A stretch of DNA of 64,000 bases from Bacillota bacterium (GCA_023418925.1 JAEZYS010000005.1:47370-111369), one strand, 5' to 3'. Positions 45,393-53,501 are shown, numbered from the stretch's first letter. Notes: generated from the sequence alone by a model not told the origin. Program-made: numbers and translations.

Positions 45393-46429
45393 TTCTTTTC
45401 AGCTCCTTCATAGATTTTCTTGATAATATCTTCTGTTGAAATTTCTTCAATTTTTATGTCATCAATTTTTGATTTCTTCATGCATTTGTTAAGTACATCA
45501 GCAAGAGGTTCAATTTCTTCATTGATAAGCATTTCAATCCAGTGCTGTGATTCAGGATCATCCTCACGTTCGATAATATTGATTGCATTGCTTTCTGCGT
45601 TGATTGCATCAACAATAGAAAGAATTTTCTTGTTGACTTCCTCATCGCTGTCCTTAGCAATTTTAAGTGTTCTGTACTTTCCGAATGCATTTTTCAGCTT
45701 GCTAAAGTCATTGTCAAATACAGTTGTTCCCTTATCAATAATAACTGCTCTTTTACAAAGCGCTTCAACGTCACCAATATCATGAGTTGTTAGAATTATA
45801 GTTGTATTTTTAATTGCATTAATCTGCTTAATGATTTCCCTGATCTTGCTCTTCATTGATACGTCAAGACCAATTGTAGGTTCATCGAGAAATACAATCT
45901 TAGGATCATGTAAGAATGATGCAACTATGTCGCAGAGGGTTCTCTGACCAAGAGACATCTGACGTACAGGCTTCATATAGAGAGGTTCAAGGTTTACAAT
46001 ACTGTTGAACATCTCAAGATTTTCATTGTATACCTTAGGATCAATTTTGTATATTTCCCTTAACAGCTTAAATGATTCAATTACAGGCAGTGACCACCAG
46101 AGCTGTGATCTTTGTCCGAAAACAACTCCGATATTCTGCGCGTTCTGAGTTCTGTTTTTATATGGAATAAGACCATTTACAAGTATTTCACCGGATGATG
46201 GCTCAAGGATTCCTGTCATCATCTTAATAGTAGTTGATTTTCCTGCTCCATTTGGTCCAAGGTACCCGACGATTTCCCCTTGTTCAACGTTCATTGTAAT
46301 GCCGTCAACGGCATTAATATACTTATAATCTCTGGAGAACAGGTCTTTGATACTACCTTTAAGTCCTTCGTGACGATTTAGTGTTTTAAAGGTTTTTGTT
46401 AGGTCTTTCATTTCAATTACACTTGGCAT
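45389..46429 (-). CDS. ABC transporter ATP-binding protein (cargo of the element)
   Basis: ATPase of 346 residues that drives the two permeases. Walker A GPNGAGKST, signature MSLGQRTLCD, Walker B FLDEPTIGLD and switch TTHDIGD are all intact. A long lead (KTLNRHEGLKGSIKDLFSRDYKYINAV) and VFGQRSQLWWSLPV are typical of ATPases paired with DUF990-like permeases. The start at 46429 (MPSVIE) gives AAAGGA a 10-base spacer; the ATG 12 bases upstream touches it. A terminator and a leader ORF lie before the gene, suggesting attenuation. Confidence 0.87.
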   Translation of the reverse strand: MPSVIEMKDLTKTFKTLNRHEGLKGSIKDLFSRDYKYINAVDGITMNVEQGEIVGYLGPNGAGKSTTIKMMTGILEPSSGEILVNGLIPYKNRTQNAQNIGVVFGQRSQLWWSLPVIESFKLLREIYKIDPKVYNENLEMFNSIVNLEPLYMKPVRQMSLGQRTLCDIVASFLHDPKIVFLDEPTIGLDVSMKSKIREIIKQINAIKNTTIILTTHDIGDVEALCKRAVIIDKGTTVFDNDFSKLKNAFGKYRTLKIAKDSDEEVNKKILSIVDAINAESNAINIIEREDDPESQHWIEMLINEEIEPLADVLNKCMKKSKIDDIKIEEISTEDIIKKIYEGAEKK

Positions 46430-46480
46430 ATTATGTTGCATTCCTTTCTGTTAACCCTGAAACATTCAAAACATATAAAA

Positions 46481-46520
46481 ATGAAAATAAAAAGGACACA
46501 CCAATTTCGGTGCGTCCTTT
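46481..46520 (-). terminator. Intrinsic terminator in the leader of the transporter operon (candidate attenuator)
   Basis: On the minus strand AAAGGACGCACC and GGTGTGTCCTTT form a stem with one G-T pair and a 6-base loop, then TTTATTTTC. It lies after the promoter and the leader ORF and about 50 bases before the ATPase start, so full-length transcripts must read through it. Confidence 0.8.
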
Positions 46521-46612
46521 GTTGTATATAAAAACAATAAAGTTTGCATGTTTCGAAAGGCTTGATTTCGTACAGCTAACAATAAAATGTTACTGCACTT
46601 CATATTCAGTTT

Positions 46613-46642
46613 TTAGTTTTTTTTCGCTATAGTACCTCTCAT
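46613..46642 (-). CDS. Nine-codon leader ORF (MRGTIAKKN)
   Basis: Minus-strand ORF encoding MRGTIAKKN, with GAAAGGAG 8 bases upstream and a consensus promoter about 30 bases before. Between its stop and the terminator are two possible hairpins (CAGTAACA/TGTTAGCTG and CGAAA/TTTCG). The order promoter, short ORF, hairpins, terminator, transporter is that of ribosome-controlled attenuators in front of resistance genes. No known leader peptide is recognised. Confidence 0.6.
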   Translation of the reverse strand: MRGTIAKKN

Positions 46643-46672
46643 GTTATTTACTCCTTTCTATAAATTACCGTA

Positions 46673-46701
46673 ATATTAGCATATTTTTCTTTATATGTCA
46701 A
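46673..46701 (-). promoter_or_regulatory. Promoter of the element's transporter operon
   Basis: TTGACA, 17 bases, TAATAT on the minus strand. Confidence 0.8.
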
Positions 46702-46790
46702 TATAATTTTACAAATTTATAAATCGTTTACATTTTGCTTTAAAATGTTAAATATACTGTAATGTCATATATTTAATAGGGGGTGATTCT

Positions 46791-46970
46791 ATACTATATA
46801 AGCTTTTGGATAATTACAAAGATGAAAAAATTTCAGTAAAAGTATTTTGCAGGGAATGTACAGAAGCTGAACAAAAACTTGACGATATATCAAAAATAAG
46901 GATTATTGAAAATAAAGCTGACTATTTTTACAAGCTCTCCGACAATACTATTGCAAAAAGGAGGAAGTAA
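46791..46970 (+). CDS. Small ORF directly upstream of the recombinase, candidate directionality factor
   Basis: Open frame of up to 59 codons (ILYKLLDNYKDEKISVKVF, then CRECTEAEQKLDDISKIR, ending in TIAKRRK), charged and with no recognised domain. AGGGGGTG lies just before an ATA codon at 46791; the first standard start is TTG at 46806, which has no good site. Its stop falls inside the recombinase ribosome-binding region, so the two are coupled. In SP-beta the 58-residue SprB beside the recombinase directs excision; the analogy is positional only. Confidence 0.5.
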   Translation: MLYKLLDNYKDEKISVKVFCRECTEAEQKLDDISKIRIIENKADYFYKLSDNTIAKRRK

Positions 46971-46971
46971 T

Positions 46972-48450
46972 TTGACAGCACTTTATGCAAGACAGTCTGT
47001 AAACAAACAGGACAGTATTTCCGTTCAGTCGCAGATAGATATGTGTAAAGCAAAGTGCTTTGATGAATATAAAATTTATACTGATAGGGGATTCAGCGGA
47101 AAAAGCACAGACAGACCTGCTTTCCGTCAGATGATTAATGATATTCAGGATGGTATTATTGATAAAATAATCATATATAAACTTGACAGACTAAGCAGAA
47201 GTCTTCTCGATTTTCTGCAACTTCTGAATAAATTTGATAAGCTTGGTGTTTCAGTAAGAAGCTGCTGCGAAGAATTTGATACATCTACTCCTCAGGGACG
47301 TATGATGCTGGCAATCCTCATGTCCTTTGCACAGATGGAAAGAGAGACTATAGCAGGGCGTGTAAGGGATAATTACTATGCAAGAGCATGCAAAGGCATG
47401 TATCTTTCAGGACCCCCGCCACTGGGATATAAAAAAGTCCCTGCAATAATTAATGGTGTAAATTCTTCAAGGCTGGAAGAAGATGAGTCAAAATCAAATA
47501 TTGTTAAGGATATTTACAATATGTACTGTTCAGGAATGGGTTTGCAGAAAACTGCAGATTGTCTTAATAATTCAGGCACCAGAACTAGTAAGGGAAAAAC
47601 CTGGACGGCATCAACAGTAAGTGCTATTCTTGTAAATCCTGTTTATGTTAAGGCAGATTCAGATGTGTATACATATCTCCTTGAAAAGGGAGCAGAAATA
47701 ACAGACAGCATGGATAAATTCACAGGTAAAAATGGTTGTTATAGTTATGGATCATCTGAAAGAAGAAAGGGTACAAAAAACAGGAGCTTTGATGGGCAAT
47801 TTATAACGGTAGGGCAACATAATGGAATTATAGATGCTTCAGTGTGGCTGGAGGTTCAAAAGCGTATCAATAAAAACAAGTATATGAATAATTCAGGCTC
47901 AGGAATTTCGTCATGGTTATGTGGCCTTGTATACTGTAAATGCGGACAAAAAATGCAAATTAAATATACAATTAATAAATACCAAACAAAATATTACTAT
48001 TTGTACTGTAAAAAATCTAAATTTGACATATGTATCTATAATAAAAAAGCTATAAGGGTAGATATGATTGAAAAAATAGCAGAAAGAATAATTTTATCTG
48101 AGCTTAACAGATTAATGCAGATACCTGTAACCAGAGACGATGAAAATGAGATTGAAAAAAGCAGAATTAAAATATCTGCAATAAATGAAAAGATAAATAA
48201 ACTGCTGGATTGCCTTGCAGAAAAAACTGAAATTAACAAGTGTATACTTTCGAAAATAGAAACACTGGATAAGGAAAAAGAAAATATTAATCTTATCATT
48301 AAAGAAAAGGTGAATAATACTGATAATTGCTGTATTGATATGATTTCATTCTGGAAAAATGCCAATACTCATGCAAAGAAGAGTATTTCTCACTCCATTA
48401 TAGAAAAAATCATTTTGTATTATGATAATATGGAAATATATCTAAAATAA
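46972..48450 (+). CDS. Large serine recombinase
   Basis: Site-specific recombinase of 492 residues. The resolvase catalytic domain has Ser9 (LYARQSV), YTDRGFSGKSTDRPAF, KLDRLSRS and MSFAQMERETIAGRVRDN. A recombinase DNA-binding domain (GPPPLGYKKV ... TASTVSAILVNPVY) and a zinc-ribbon (YCKCGQKM, then LYCKK and ICIY) follow. A C-terminal coiled coil spans about residues 395-465. The layout is that of phage integrases and SpoIVCA-type excisionases. The TTG at 46972 follows AAGGAGGAAGTAAT. It ends 10 bases before the right junction arm. Confidence 0.94.
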   Translation: MTALYARQSVNKQDSISVQSQIDMCKAKCFDEYKIYTDRGFSGKSTDRPAFRQMINDIQDGIIDKIIIYKLDRLSRSLLDFLQLLNKFDKLGVSVRSCCEEFDTSTPQGRMMLAILMSFAQMERETIAGRVRDNYYARACKGMYLSGPPPLGYKKVPAIINGVNSSRLEEDESKSNIVKDIYNMYCSGMGLQKTADCLNNSGTRTSKGKTWTASTVSAILVNPVYVKADSDVYTYLLEKGAEITDSMDKFTGKNGCYSYGSSERRKGTKNRSFDGQFITVGQHNGIIDASVWLEVQKRINKNKYMNNSGSGISSWLCGLVYCKCGQKMQIKYTINKYQTKYYYLYCKKSKFDICIYNKKAIRVDMIEKIAERIILSELNRLMQIPVTRDDENEIEKSRIKISAINEKINKLLDCLAEKTEINKCILSKIETLDKEKENINLIIKEKVNNTDNCCIDMISFWKNANTHAKKSISHSIIEKIILYYDNMEIYLK

Positions 48451-48459
48451 AGTTAGCAG

Positions 48460-48483
48460 ATGTATAATGTTATCATTTCATCA
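48460..48483 (+). other. Right attachment junction (attR) of the inserted element
   Basis: ATGTATA at 48460-48466 and the shared blocks ATT (48475) and CATCA (48479) mark the right end. Joined to the left end in a circle, ATGTATA and TATACAT face each other around the core, as expected for an attP site. Confidence 0.65.
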
Positions 48484-49350
48484 TATGAACACAACTCAGT
48501 TGCAAGGCCGATTTATGCAATGTCAAAAGAGAATATCTCATACAGTGTAGCAAAGGTTTATGATGACTACAATTTGACCATAAGGTCCTTTGAAGAATTG
48601 ATAACACCTGAAACCAAGGCAATAGTATGCATGGTAGGCAGTAATGTAACCGGACAGATTATGCCGTTCCGTGAAATTGCAGCTATTTGCAGAAAGCATG
48701 GCATTTGCTTTATTGCCGACGGTGCTCAGGGATGCGGGGTTATCCCAGTAAAAATGTCAGATGGGATTAATATATTATGTACCTCCGGGCACAAAAGTCT
48801 TTATGGCATATCTGGTACTGGGTTGCTGATAACTGACGGAAAATACAGAATACCTCATATAATGGAGGGCGGAACAGGCAGTACCTCTCTTGAACTGGAG
48901 CAGCCTGATTTTCTGCCGGACAGTCTTGAAAGCGGAACTATTAATACAGTCGGTGCAATTTCTCTTGGTGCAGGAATTGACTTTATCACAGATTCAGGAT
49001 TGGATAAGATATTTAATCACGAAACTATGCTTTGTAATATATTCATCAGTGAAATCAGTACAATAAGTGACGTTATAATATATCGTAAGCCTGGAGTAAA
49101 GTATCTTCCTATAGTATCCTTCAATATAGAAGGAATAACATCAAATCAGACTGCTGAGTCCTTGAGTGATAAGGGATTTGCCCTCAGAGGAGGTCTCCAT
49201 TGCTCAGGCTTGGCACACAAAGAAATAGGAACCCTGCCGGATGGAACTGTAAGATTTTCACCGTCTGTATTCAATACAGCAAATGATGTTCGTCAGCTTG
49301 TTTATGCCATCAGGCAAACTGTCAAAGAAAAAAACAGCAATAAATTATGA
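48460..49350 (+). pseudogene. Class V aminotransferase/cysteine desulfurase-like gene, C-terminal part, interrupted
   Basis: Remaining 288 or so codons of the split gene: YEHNSVARPIYAM, then GSNVTGQIMPFREIAAICRKHG, FIADGAQGCG and the PLP lysine in TSGHKSLYG. Near the C-terminus LRGGLHCSGLAHK holds the candidate catalytic cysteine of the desulfurase type. The ATG at 48460 belongs to the element arm and has no ribosome-binding site. After excision the joint would read HVIISSYEHNSV or HVIIPSYEHNSV, giving about 381 residues, the usual size of the family. Confidence 0.9.
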
Positions 49351-49366
49351 TATCTCGGGAATACAC

Positions 49367-49452
49367 TTGAAATAATAATACTGTTTGTGTTAAAATAAAA
49401 ATAACGATAAAGCGGCGGGGTTTATGCATCAGACGTATACCCCGTCTTTTAA
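49367..49452 (+). promoter_or_regulatory. Possible cdaA promoter and GC-rich leader hairpin
   Basis: TTGAAA, 18 bases, TAAAAT could start transcription near 49403. A hairpin GGCGGGGT/ACCCCGTC with TTTT after it lies at 49414-49450. It may terminate the aminotransferase transcript or act in the cdaA leader. Confidence 0.5.
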
Positions 49453-49467
49453 AAGGATGAGTAACGT

Positions 49468-50352
49468 ATGGATTTTTTGTATACGATGTGGAGTTATATA
49501 AAGAGTGTGTTCCCGATAACTCCAAGTGATATTATTGATGTCGGAGTTCTGACATTTCTAATTTACAGAGGTATTATTCTTGTAAGGGAAACAAGAGCAG
49601 GCGGGCTTGTAAAGGGTGTTATCGTAATTGGCGTTGTTTATTGCCTTGCTGTAATTCTAAGGCTCAAAGCCCTTACTTTTATTATTAACGGTGCATTTAC
49701 ACTCGGTATCATGGCTATTGTTATACTTTTTCAGCCTGAACTGCGACGTTCACTTGAAAAAATGGGACACTCAAAGGTTTCAAAGCTGCCTGTATTCTCA
49801 TCTCTTATTCCGGAAACATCCGAGCAGCTAATTATAAAATGGAACAATGCAATAGAAGCAATCTGTGATGCATGTGAAGATCTTTCAGCTAATACTACTG
49901 GTGCGCTTATTGTTATTGAGCAGGAATCAAAGCTTGGTGAACAGATTGATACAGGTACAATACTGAATGCTATTCCAAGCAAGGAGCTTTTCGGCAATAT
50001 ATTCTATCCGAAAACACCTCTCCATGATGGAGCAGTAATTATCAGGGACGGAGTAATTCTTGCAGCAGCGTGTTTCTTGCCTAAACCACAGAAGGAAGAG
50101 CTTATCAACAAGCAGCTTGGTTCAAGACATAGAGCAGCAATTGGTATGAGTGAAAACTCAGACGCAATTGTTATAGTTGTTTCGGAGGAAACAGGTACAA
50201 TATCTGTTGCTGAAAACGGCGAACTGACAAGATGTTTCAGCAGGGACAGCCTTAAAAAGTTGCTTAGGACAAGGTTGCTCCCGGAGAAACCAAAGAAAAC
50301 AAGCCCGGAAAAGAAACCAGGAAACAATTCCTTCGGAACTAAAAAGGCATAA
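49468..50352 (+). CDS. cdaA: Diadenylate cyclase CdaA
   Basis: Membrane-bound enzyme making cyclic di-AMP, which controls potassium and osmotic balance. The 294 residues start with three transmembrane helices (DVGVLTFLIYRGIILV and the two segments that follow), then the DAC domain with the signature motifs DGA (TPLHDGAVIIRDG) and RHR (LGSRHRAAIGMSE). A basic, Pro/Lys-rich tail follows. AAAAGGATGAG precedes the ATG. It forms the usual operon with cdaR, which begins 85 bases later; glmM is not adjacent. Confidence 0.95.
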   Translation: MDFLYTMWSYIKSVFPITPSDIIDVGVLTFLIYRGIILVRETRAGGLVKGVIVIGVVYCLAVILRLKALTFIINGAFTLGIMAIVILFQPELRRSLEKMGHSKVSKLPVFSSLIPETSEQLIIKWNNAIEAICDACEDLSANTTGALIVIEQESKLGEQIDTGTILNAIPSKELFGNIFYPKTPLHDGAVIIRDGVILAAACFLPKPQKEELINKQLGSRHRAAIGMSENSDAIVIVVSEETGTISVAENGELTRCFSRDSLKKLLRTRLLPEKPKKTSPEKKPGNNSFGTKKA

Positions 50353-50437
50353 TTTTATATAATTTGATGTATCGCTATCGTGTTTATAAATTCAGTAAAG
50401 GGAGAAATGTTTTCCCAAGGGAGGCATATTCATAAAA

Positions 50438-51766
50438 ATGAAGAACATAATTAAGGCAATAACTTCATATTTTTCACGTCTTTTTGAAAAAGACATTGTA
50501 CTTAAAATAACATCAGGTGTTGCCGCTGTTATAATATGGTTTACAATTTCGGTATTTCAGTATCCTACTATTGATAAGGTGTTTTACAAAGTTCCTGTCA
50601 AGGTTGATCTTGAAGGAAGTTATGCAGAGGTAAACTCAATCCAGCCTGTAAGTATGACTGAAGAATATGTTACGGTCTATATTACAGGGAAGAGAACACA
50701 GATCGGAGATCTGAAATCAGAAGATCTTGTAGCATATGCAGATGGTTCAGAGGTAAAGGAACCTAGAAACTATAAGCTTTCACTTAAAGTAAAGAGCAAG
50801 GAAAATCAGAACTTTGAAGTTACATCTATTGAACCAAGTTCTATTGAAGTTGCCTTTGATGAAATCATAGAAAAAGAATTTGCTGTTGAAGCTAATATAG
50901 ATAAAGTCAATGTAAATTCAAAAAATGGATATATGAAGAGTACTCCTCTTGTTACCCCTGATAGAATAAAGATTACAGGTCCTAAGGAAAAGATAAACAG
51001 TATCGGCAAGGTGGTTGTGCCTGTTGTTTATGAACCTGCACTGGAAATATCTACAGAACTTTCTTCATCAGGTATTCAGATTTACAATAAGAATAATGCA
51101 CTTATTGACAATGAAAGCGGTTCTTTGTCCCTTGAACGTGATTCATTTACAGTGCTGGTGCCTGTTTATGTAAAGAAAACAATACCTCTCGAAGTTTCAA
51201 TTATAAACGAGCCGGACAAGTTTGACAAAGCTAAGTTTATGAATAACCTGCAGATGTCTGCTACAGAAATAGTTGTTGCAGCTCCTAATGATAAGATTAA
51301 TGTTATTTCAAGACTTAATATCGGAACGATTGATATGAGAAAGGTCGACATAGGCTCAGTATTTGAATTTAAGACCGATGACTTTTTACCGGAAGGATAT
51401 GAGGATCTTAATCAGATAAGCAAAGTAACTGTTACTTGCCCATCGGAAGGATTGGCAAAGAAGGCTCTTTCAGTCAGAGGAAGTTCTGTTCAGTTTGTAA
51501 ATGTCCCGTCGCAATTCGACTATGAAATGATAACATCAGGATTTACAGTTTACTTTGTCGGACCTAAAGATGTAATTTCTGAACTGACATCGCTTGATGT
51601 TGTACCACAGATAGACATGATTGATATTGACATGACAGAAGGCGATAAAAAGCTTCCGGTTACATTTTCAACACCAGCTTACCCTGACTTATGGTGTATA
51701 GGCTCAGAGGGAGCATTGACTCCGACAGCTGTTGTAACCGTTTCGTTCAAGGATGATACGCAGTAA
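50438..51766 (+). CDS. cdaR: CdaA regulatory protein CdaR (YbbR domains)
   Basis: Membrane-anchored protein of 442 residues that modulates CdaA. One N-terminal transmembrane segment (VLKITSGVAAVIIWFTISV) is followed by about four extracytoplasmic YbbR repeats; the recurring SIEVAFDEIIEKEF and FTVLVPVYVKKTIPLEV segments mark repeat boundaries. Size and domain count fit CdaR. GGGAGG lies about 13 bases before the ATG. Confidence 0.88.
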   Translation: MKNIIKAITSYFSRLFEKDIVLKITSGVAAVIIWFTISVFQYPTIDKVFYKVPVKVDLEGSYAEVNSIQPVSMTEEYVTVYITGKRTQIGDLKSEDLVAYADGSEVKEPRNYKLSLKVKSKENQNFEVTSIEPSSIEVAFDEIIEKEFAVEANIDKVNVNSKNGYMKSTPLVTPDRIKITGPKEKINSIGKVVVPVVYEPALEISTELSSSGIQIYNKNNALIDNESGSLSLERDSFTVLVPVYVKKTIPLEVSIINEPDKFDKAKFMNNLQMSATEIVVAAPNDKINVISRLNIGTIDMRKVDIGSVFEFKTDDFLPEGYEDLNQISKVTVTCPSEGLAKKALSVRGSSVQFVNVPSQFDYEMITSGFTVYFVGPKDVISELTSLDVVPQIDMIDIDMTEGDKKLPVTFSTPAYPDLWCIGSEGALTPTAVVTVSFKDDTQ

Positions 51767-51793
51767 CATAATAATTCTGCAAAGGAGAACCTG

Positions 51794-53383
51794 ATGGCTG
51801 TAATTATTTCAGAAATATCAAGTGCAGTAAATGAGAGTGAAAAAAATATCATAGATAAAGCAATAAGGAGAGCAGGTCTGACTAAGTCTGATATCCATGT
51901 TGCAGGCATTTATAAAACTTCTCTTGATGCAAGGGATAATACCAATATAAAGCTTGTTTCTTCTGTATGGGTAGAAACTGATGTAAACGATGAGGAACGT
52001 GCCTGTGCATTAAAACCTTTTTGCTCACAAGTTAAGGTAAATGATTTTGCACCTGCTTCATTTGGAACTGAAAGGGCTGATGGCAGAATAGTCATTGCTG
52101 GATTCGGACCTGCAGGTATGTTTGCAGCTCTTACGCTGGCTGAATACGGATACAAACCACTTGTTCTTGAACGTGGCGGAGATGTTGACAGCCGAACAGC
52201 AAAGGTAACGGCTTTTTGGAAGAACGGAACTTTTGACAGACAGTCCAATGTTCAGTTTGGTGAAGGTGGTGCTGGTACTTTTTCTGATGGAAAGCTTACT
52301 ACAAGAATCAAGGATCCTCTTTGCAGACATATATTGAAGAAGTTTACAGAGTTTGGAGCTCCCGAAGAAATACTTACTAAGGCTAAACCTCATATTGGAA
52401 CGGACAAGCTAAGGGGAATAGTCAAGTTAATGAGGGAAAGAATTATTGAACTTGGCGGAGAAGTAAGATTCAATTCTGCGGTTACAGATTTAAAAATTCA
52501 AAATTGCAATATAAATGCAGTTGAAGTAAACAGTGTTGAAACAATAAATACTGCTGCTGTAATTTTCGCTGTTGGACACAGTGCAAGAGATACATTTGAA
52601 ATGCTAAACAGAAAGGGTATATGCCTTGAGGCAAAACCATTTTCAATAGGTGCAAGAATAGAACATACACAGGAAAGTGTGAATAAGTCACTTTATGGGA
52701 AGCAATACGATAATCCTGTACTTCCCAAAGGTGAATATCAGTTGTCATACAGGCAGGGAGAAAGAGCGGTCTATACATTCTGTATGTGCCCTGGAGGATA
52801 TGTAGTTCCGTCACAAAGTGAAGAAAATACTATAGTTACAAATGGAATGAGTGAGTTTTCAAGAAATGGTGCAAATGCTAACTCTGCGCTTGTTGTTTCA
52901 GTTTCACCTGATGACTATGGAAAAAATCCTCTTGATGGTGTGGAATTTGCCAAAAAAATTGAGCAGAAGGCTTATACACTTGCAGGAAGTAATTATTCTG
53001 CTCCTGCTTGTACTGCAGGAAAATTACTTGGCGATAGAACAAGCCTTTCAGGTTCAGTTTTAACACCGACATATTCACTCGGGGTCACTGAATGTGATTT
53101 CACTCAGTTGTTTCCTAAGTTTGTAACAGATATGATGAGTACAGGATTAAGATGTTTTTCAAAGAAAATGAAGTGCTTCGGTGAAAGTGATGCTGTTCTT
53201 ACCGGCCCTGAAACAAGAACATCTTCTCCTGTAAGAATACTGAGAAATGAAAATATGCAGTCTGTATCCGTAAATGGTTTATATCCATGTGGAGAGGGTG
53301 CTGGATATGCCGGCGGAATAATGTCCGCCGCTGTTGACGGAGTAAAGGCAGCAGAAAAGATAATTGCAAGATATAAGAGTTAA
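51794..53383 (+). CDS. FAD-dependent oxidoreductase (COG2509 type)
   Basis: Flavoprotein of 529 residues of the uncharacterised COG2509 dehydrogenase family. An N-terminal region of about 90 residues (DKAIRRAGLTKSDI) precedes the FAD-binding Rossmann motif VIAGFGPAGMFAALTLAEYG. Further family blocks are NVQFGEGGAGTFSDGKLTTR and the C-terminal YPCGEGAGYAGGIMSAAVDG. The substrate is unknown. AAAGGAGAACCTG precedes the start. It follows cdaR by 28 bases and is probably in the same operon. Confidence 0.88.
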   Translation: MAVIISEISSAVNESEKNIIDKAIRRAGLTKSDIHVAGIYKTSLDARDNTNIKLVSSVWVETDVNDEERACALKPFCSQVKVNDFAPASFGTERADGRIVIAGFGPAGMFAALTLAEYGYKPLVLERGGDVDSRTAKVTAFWKNGTFDRQSNVQFGEGGAGTFSDGKLTTRIKDPLCRHILKKFTEFGAPEEILTKAKPHIGTDKLRGIVKLMRERIIELGGEVRFNSAVTDLKIQNCNINAVEVNSVETINTAAVIFAVGHSARDTFEMLNRKGICLEAKPFSIGARIEHTQESVNKSLYGKQYDNPVLPKGEYQLSYRQGERAVYTFCMCPGGYVVPSQSEENTIVTNGMSEFSRNGANANSALVVSVSPDDYGKNPLDGVEFAKKIEQKAYTLAGSNYSAPACTAGKLLGDRTSLSGSVLTPTYSLGVTECDFTQLFPKFVTDMMSTGLRCFSKKMKCFGESDAVLTGPETRTSSPVRILRNENMQSVSVNGLYPCGEGAGYAGGIMSAAVDGVKAAEKIIARYKS

Positions 53384-53427
53384 AAATACCGCACAAAGAA
53401 CAATAGGTGACTTTGTGCGGTATTTTA
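53383..53427 (+). terminator. Terminator after the COG2509 gene
   Basis: A 16-bp stem, AAAATACCGCACAAAG with CTTTGTGCGGTATTTT, lies directly past the stop; usable on both strands. Confidence 0.88.
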
Positions 53428-53456
53428 TCTTTCATATCTGAATTAGTAAAACGAAA

Positions 53457-53482
53457 AGCAGCCTGAAATAAATCAGACTGCT
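53457..53482 (-). terminator. Terminator after trpB
   Basis: AGCAGTCTG and CAGGCTGCT (one G-T pair) with TTTCGTTTT following on the minus strand. Confidence 0.75.
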
Positions 53483-53501
53483 CAATTATATTATCAATAT
53501 T

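Larger units (their letters stand above)
43615..48478 (+). mobile_element. 4,864-bp serine-recombinase element interrupting a cysteine desulfurase-like gene
   Basis: The segment between the two halves of the aminotransferase gene contains a large serine recombinase at its right end, a small ORF before it and, facing away, a three-gene ABC-2 transporter operon with its own promoter and leader. The boundaries are fixed within a few bases by the shared ATT/CATCA and by restoration of the reading frame. 4,864 is not a multiple of 3, but both gene halves are offset by exactly this distance, so excision gives one continuous frame. No capsid, replication or conjugation genes are present. Confidence 0.88.

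Noticed and set aside
43341..49350. Simple frameshift or sequencing error as the cause of the split aminotransferase gene
   Set aside because: The two halves are 4.86 kb apart with five complete genes between them and share short core bases at the junctions, which a frameshift cannot explain.
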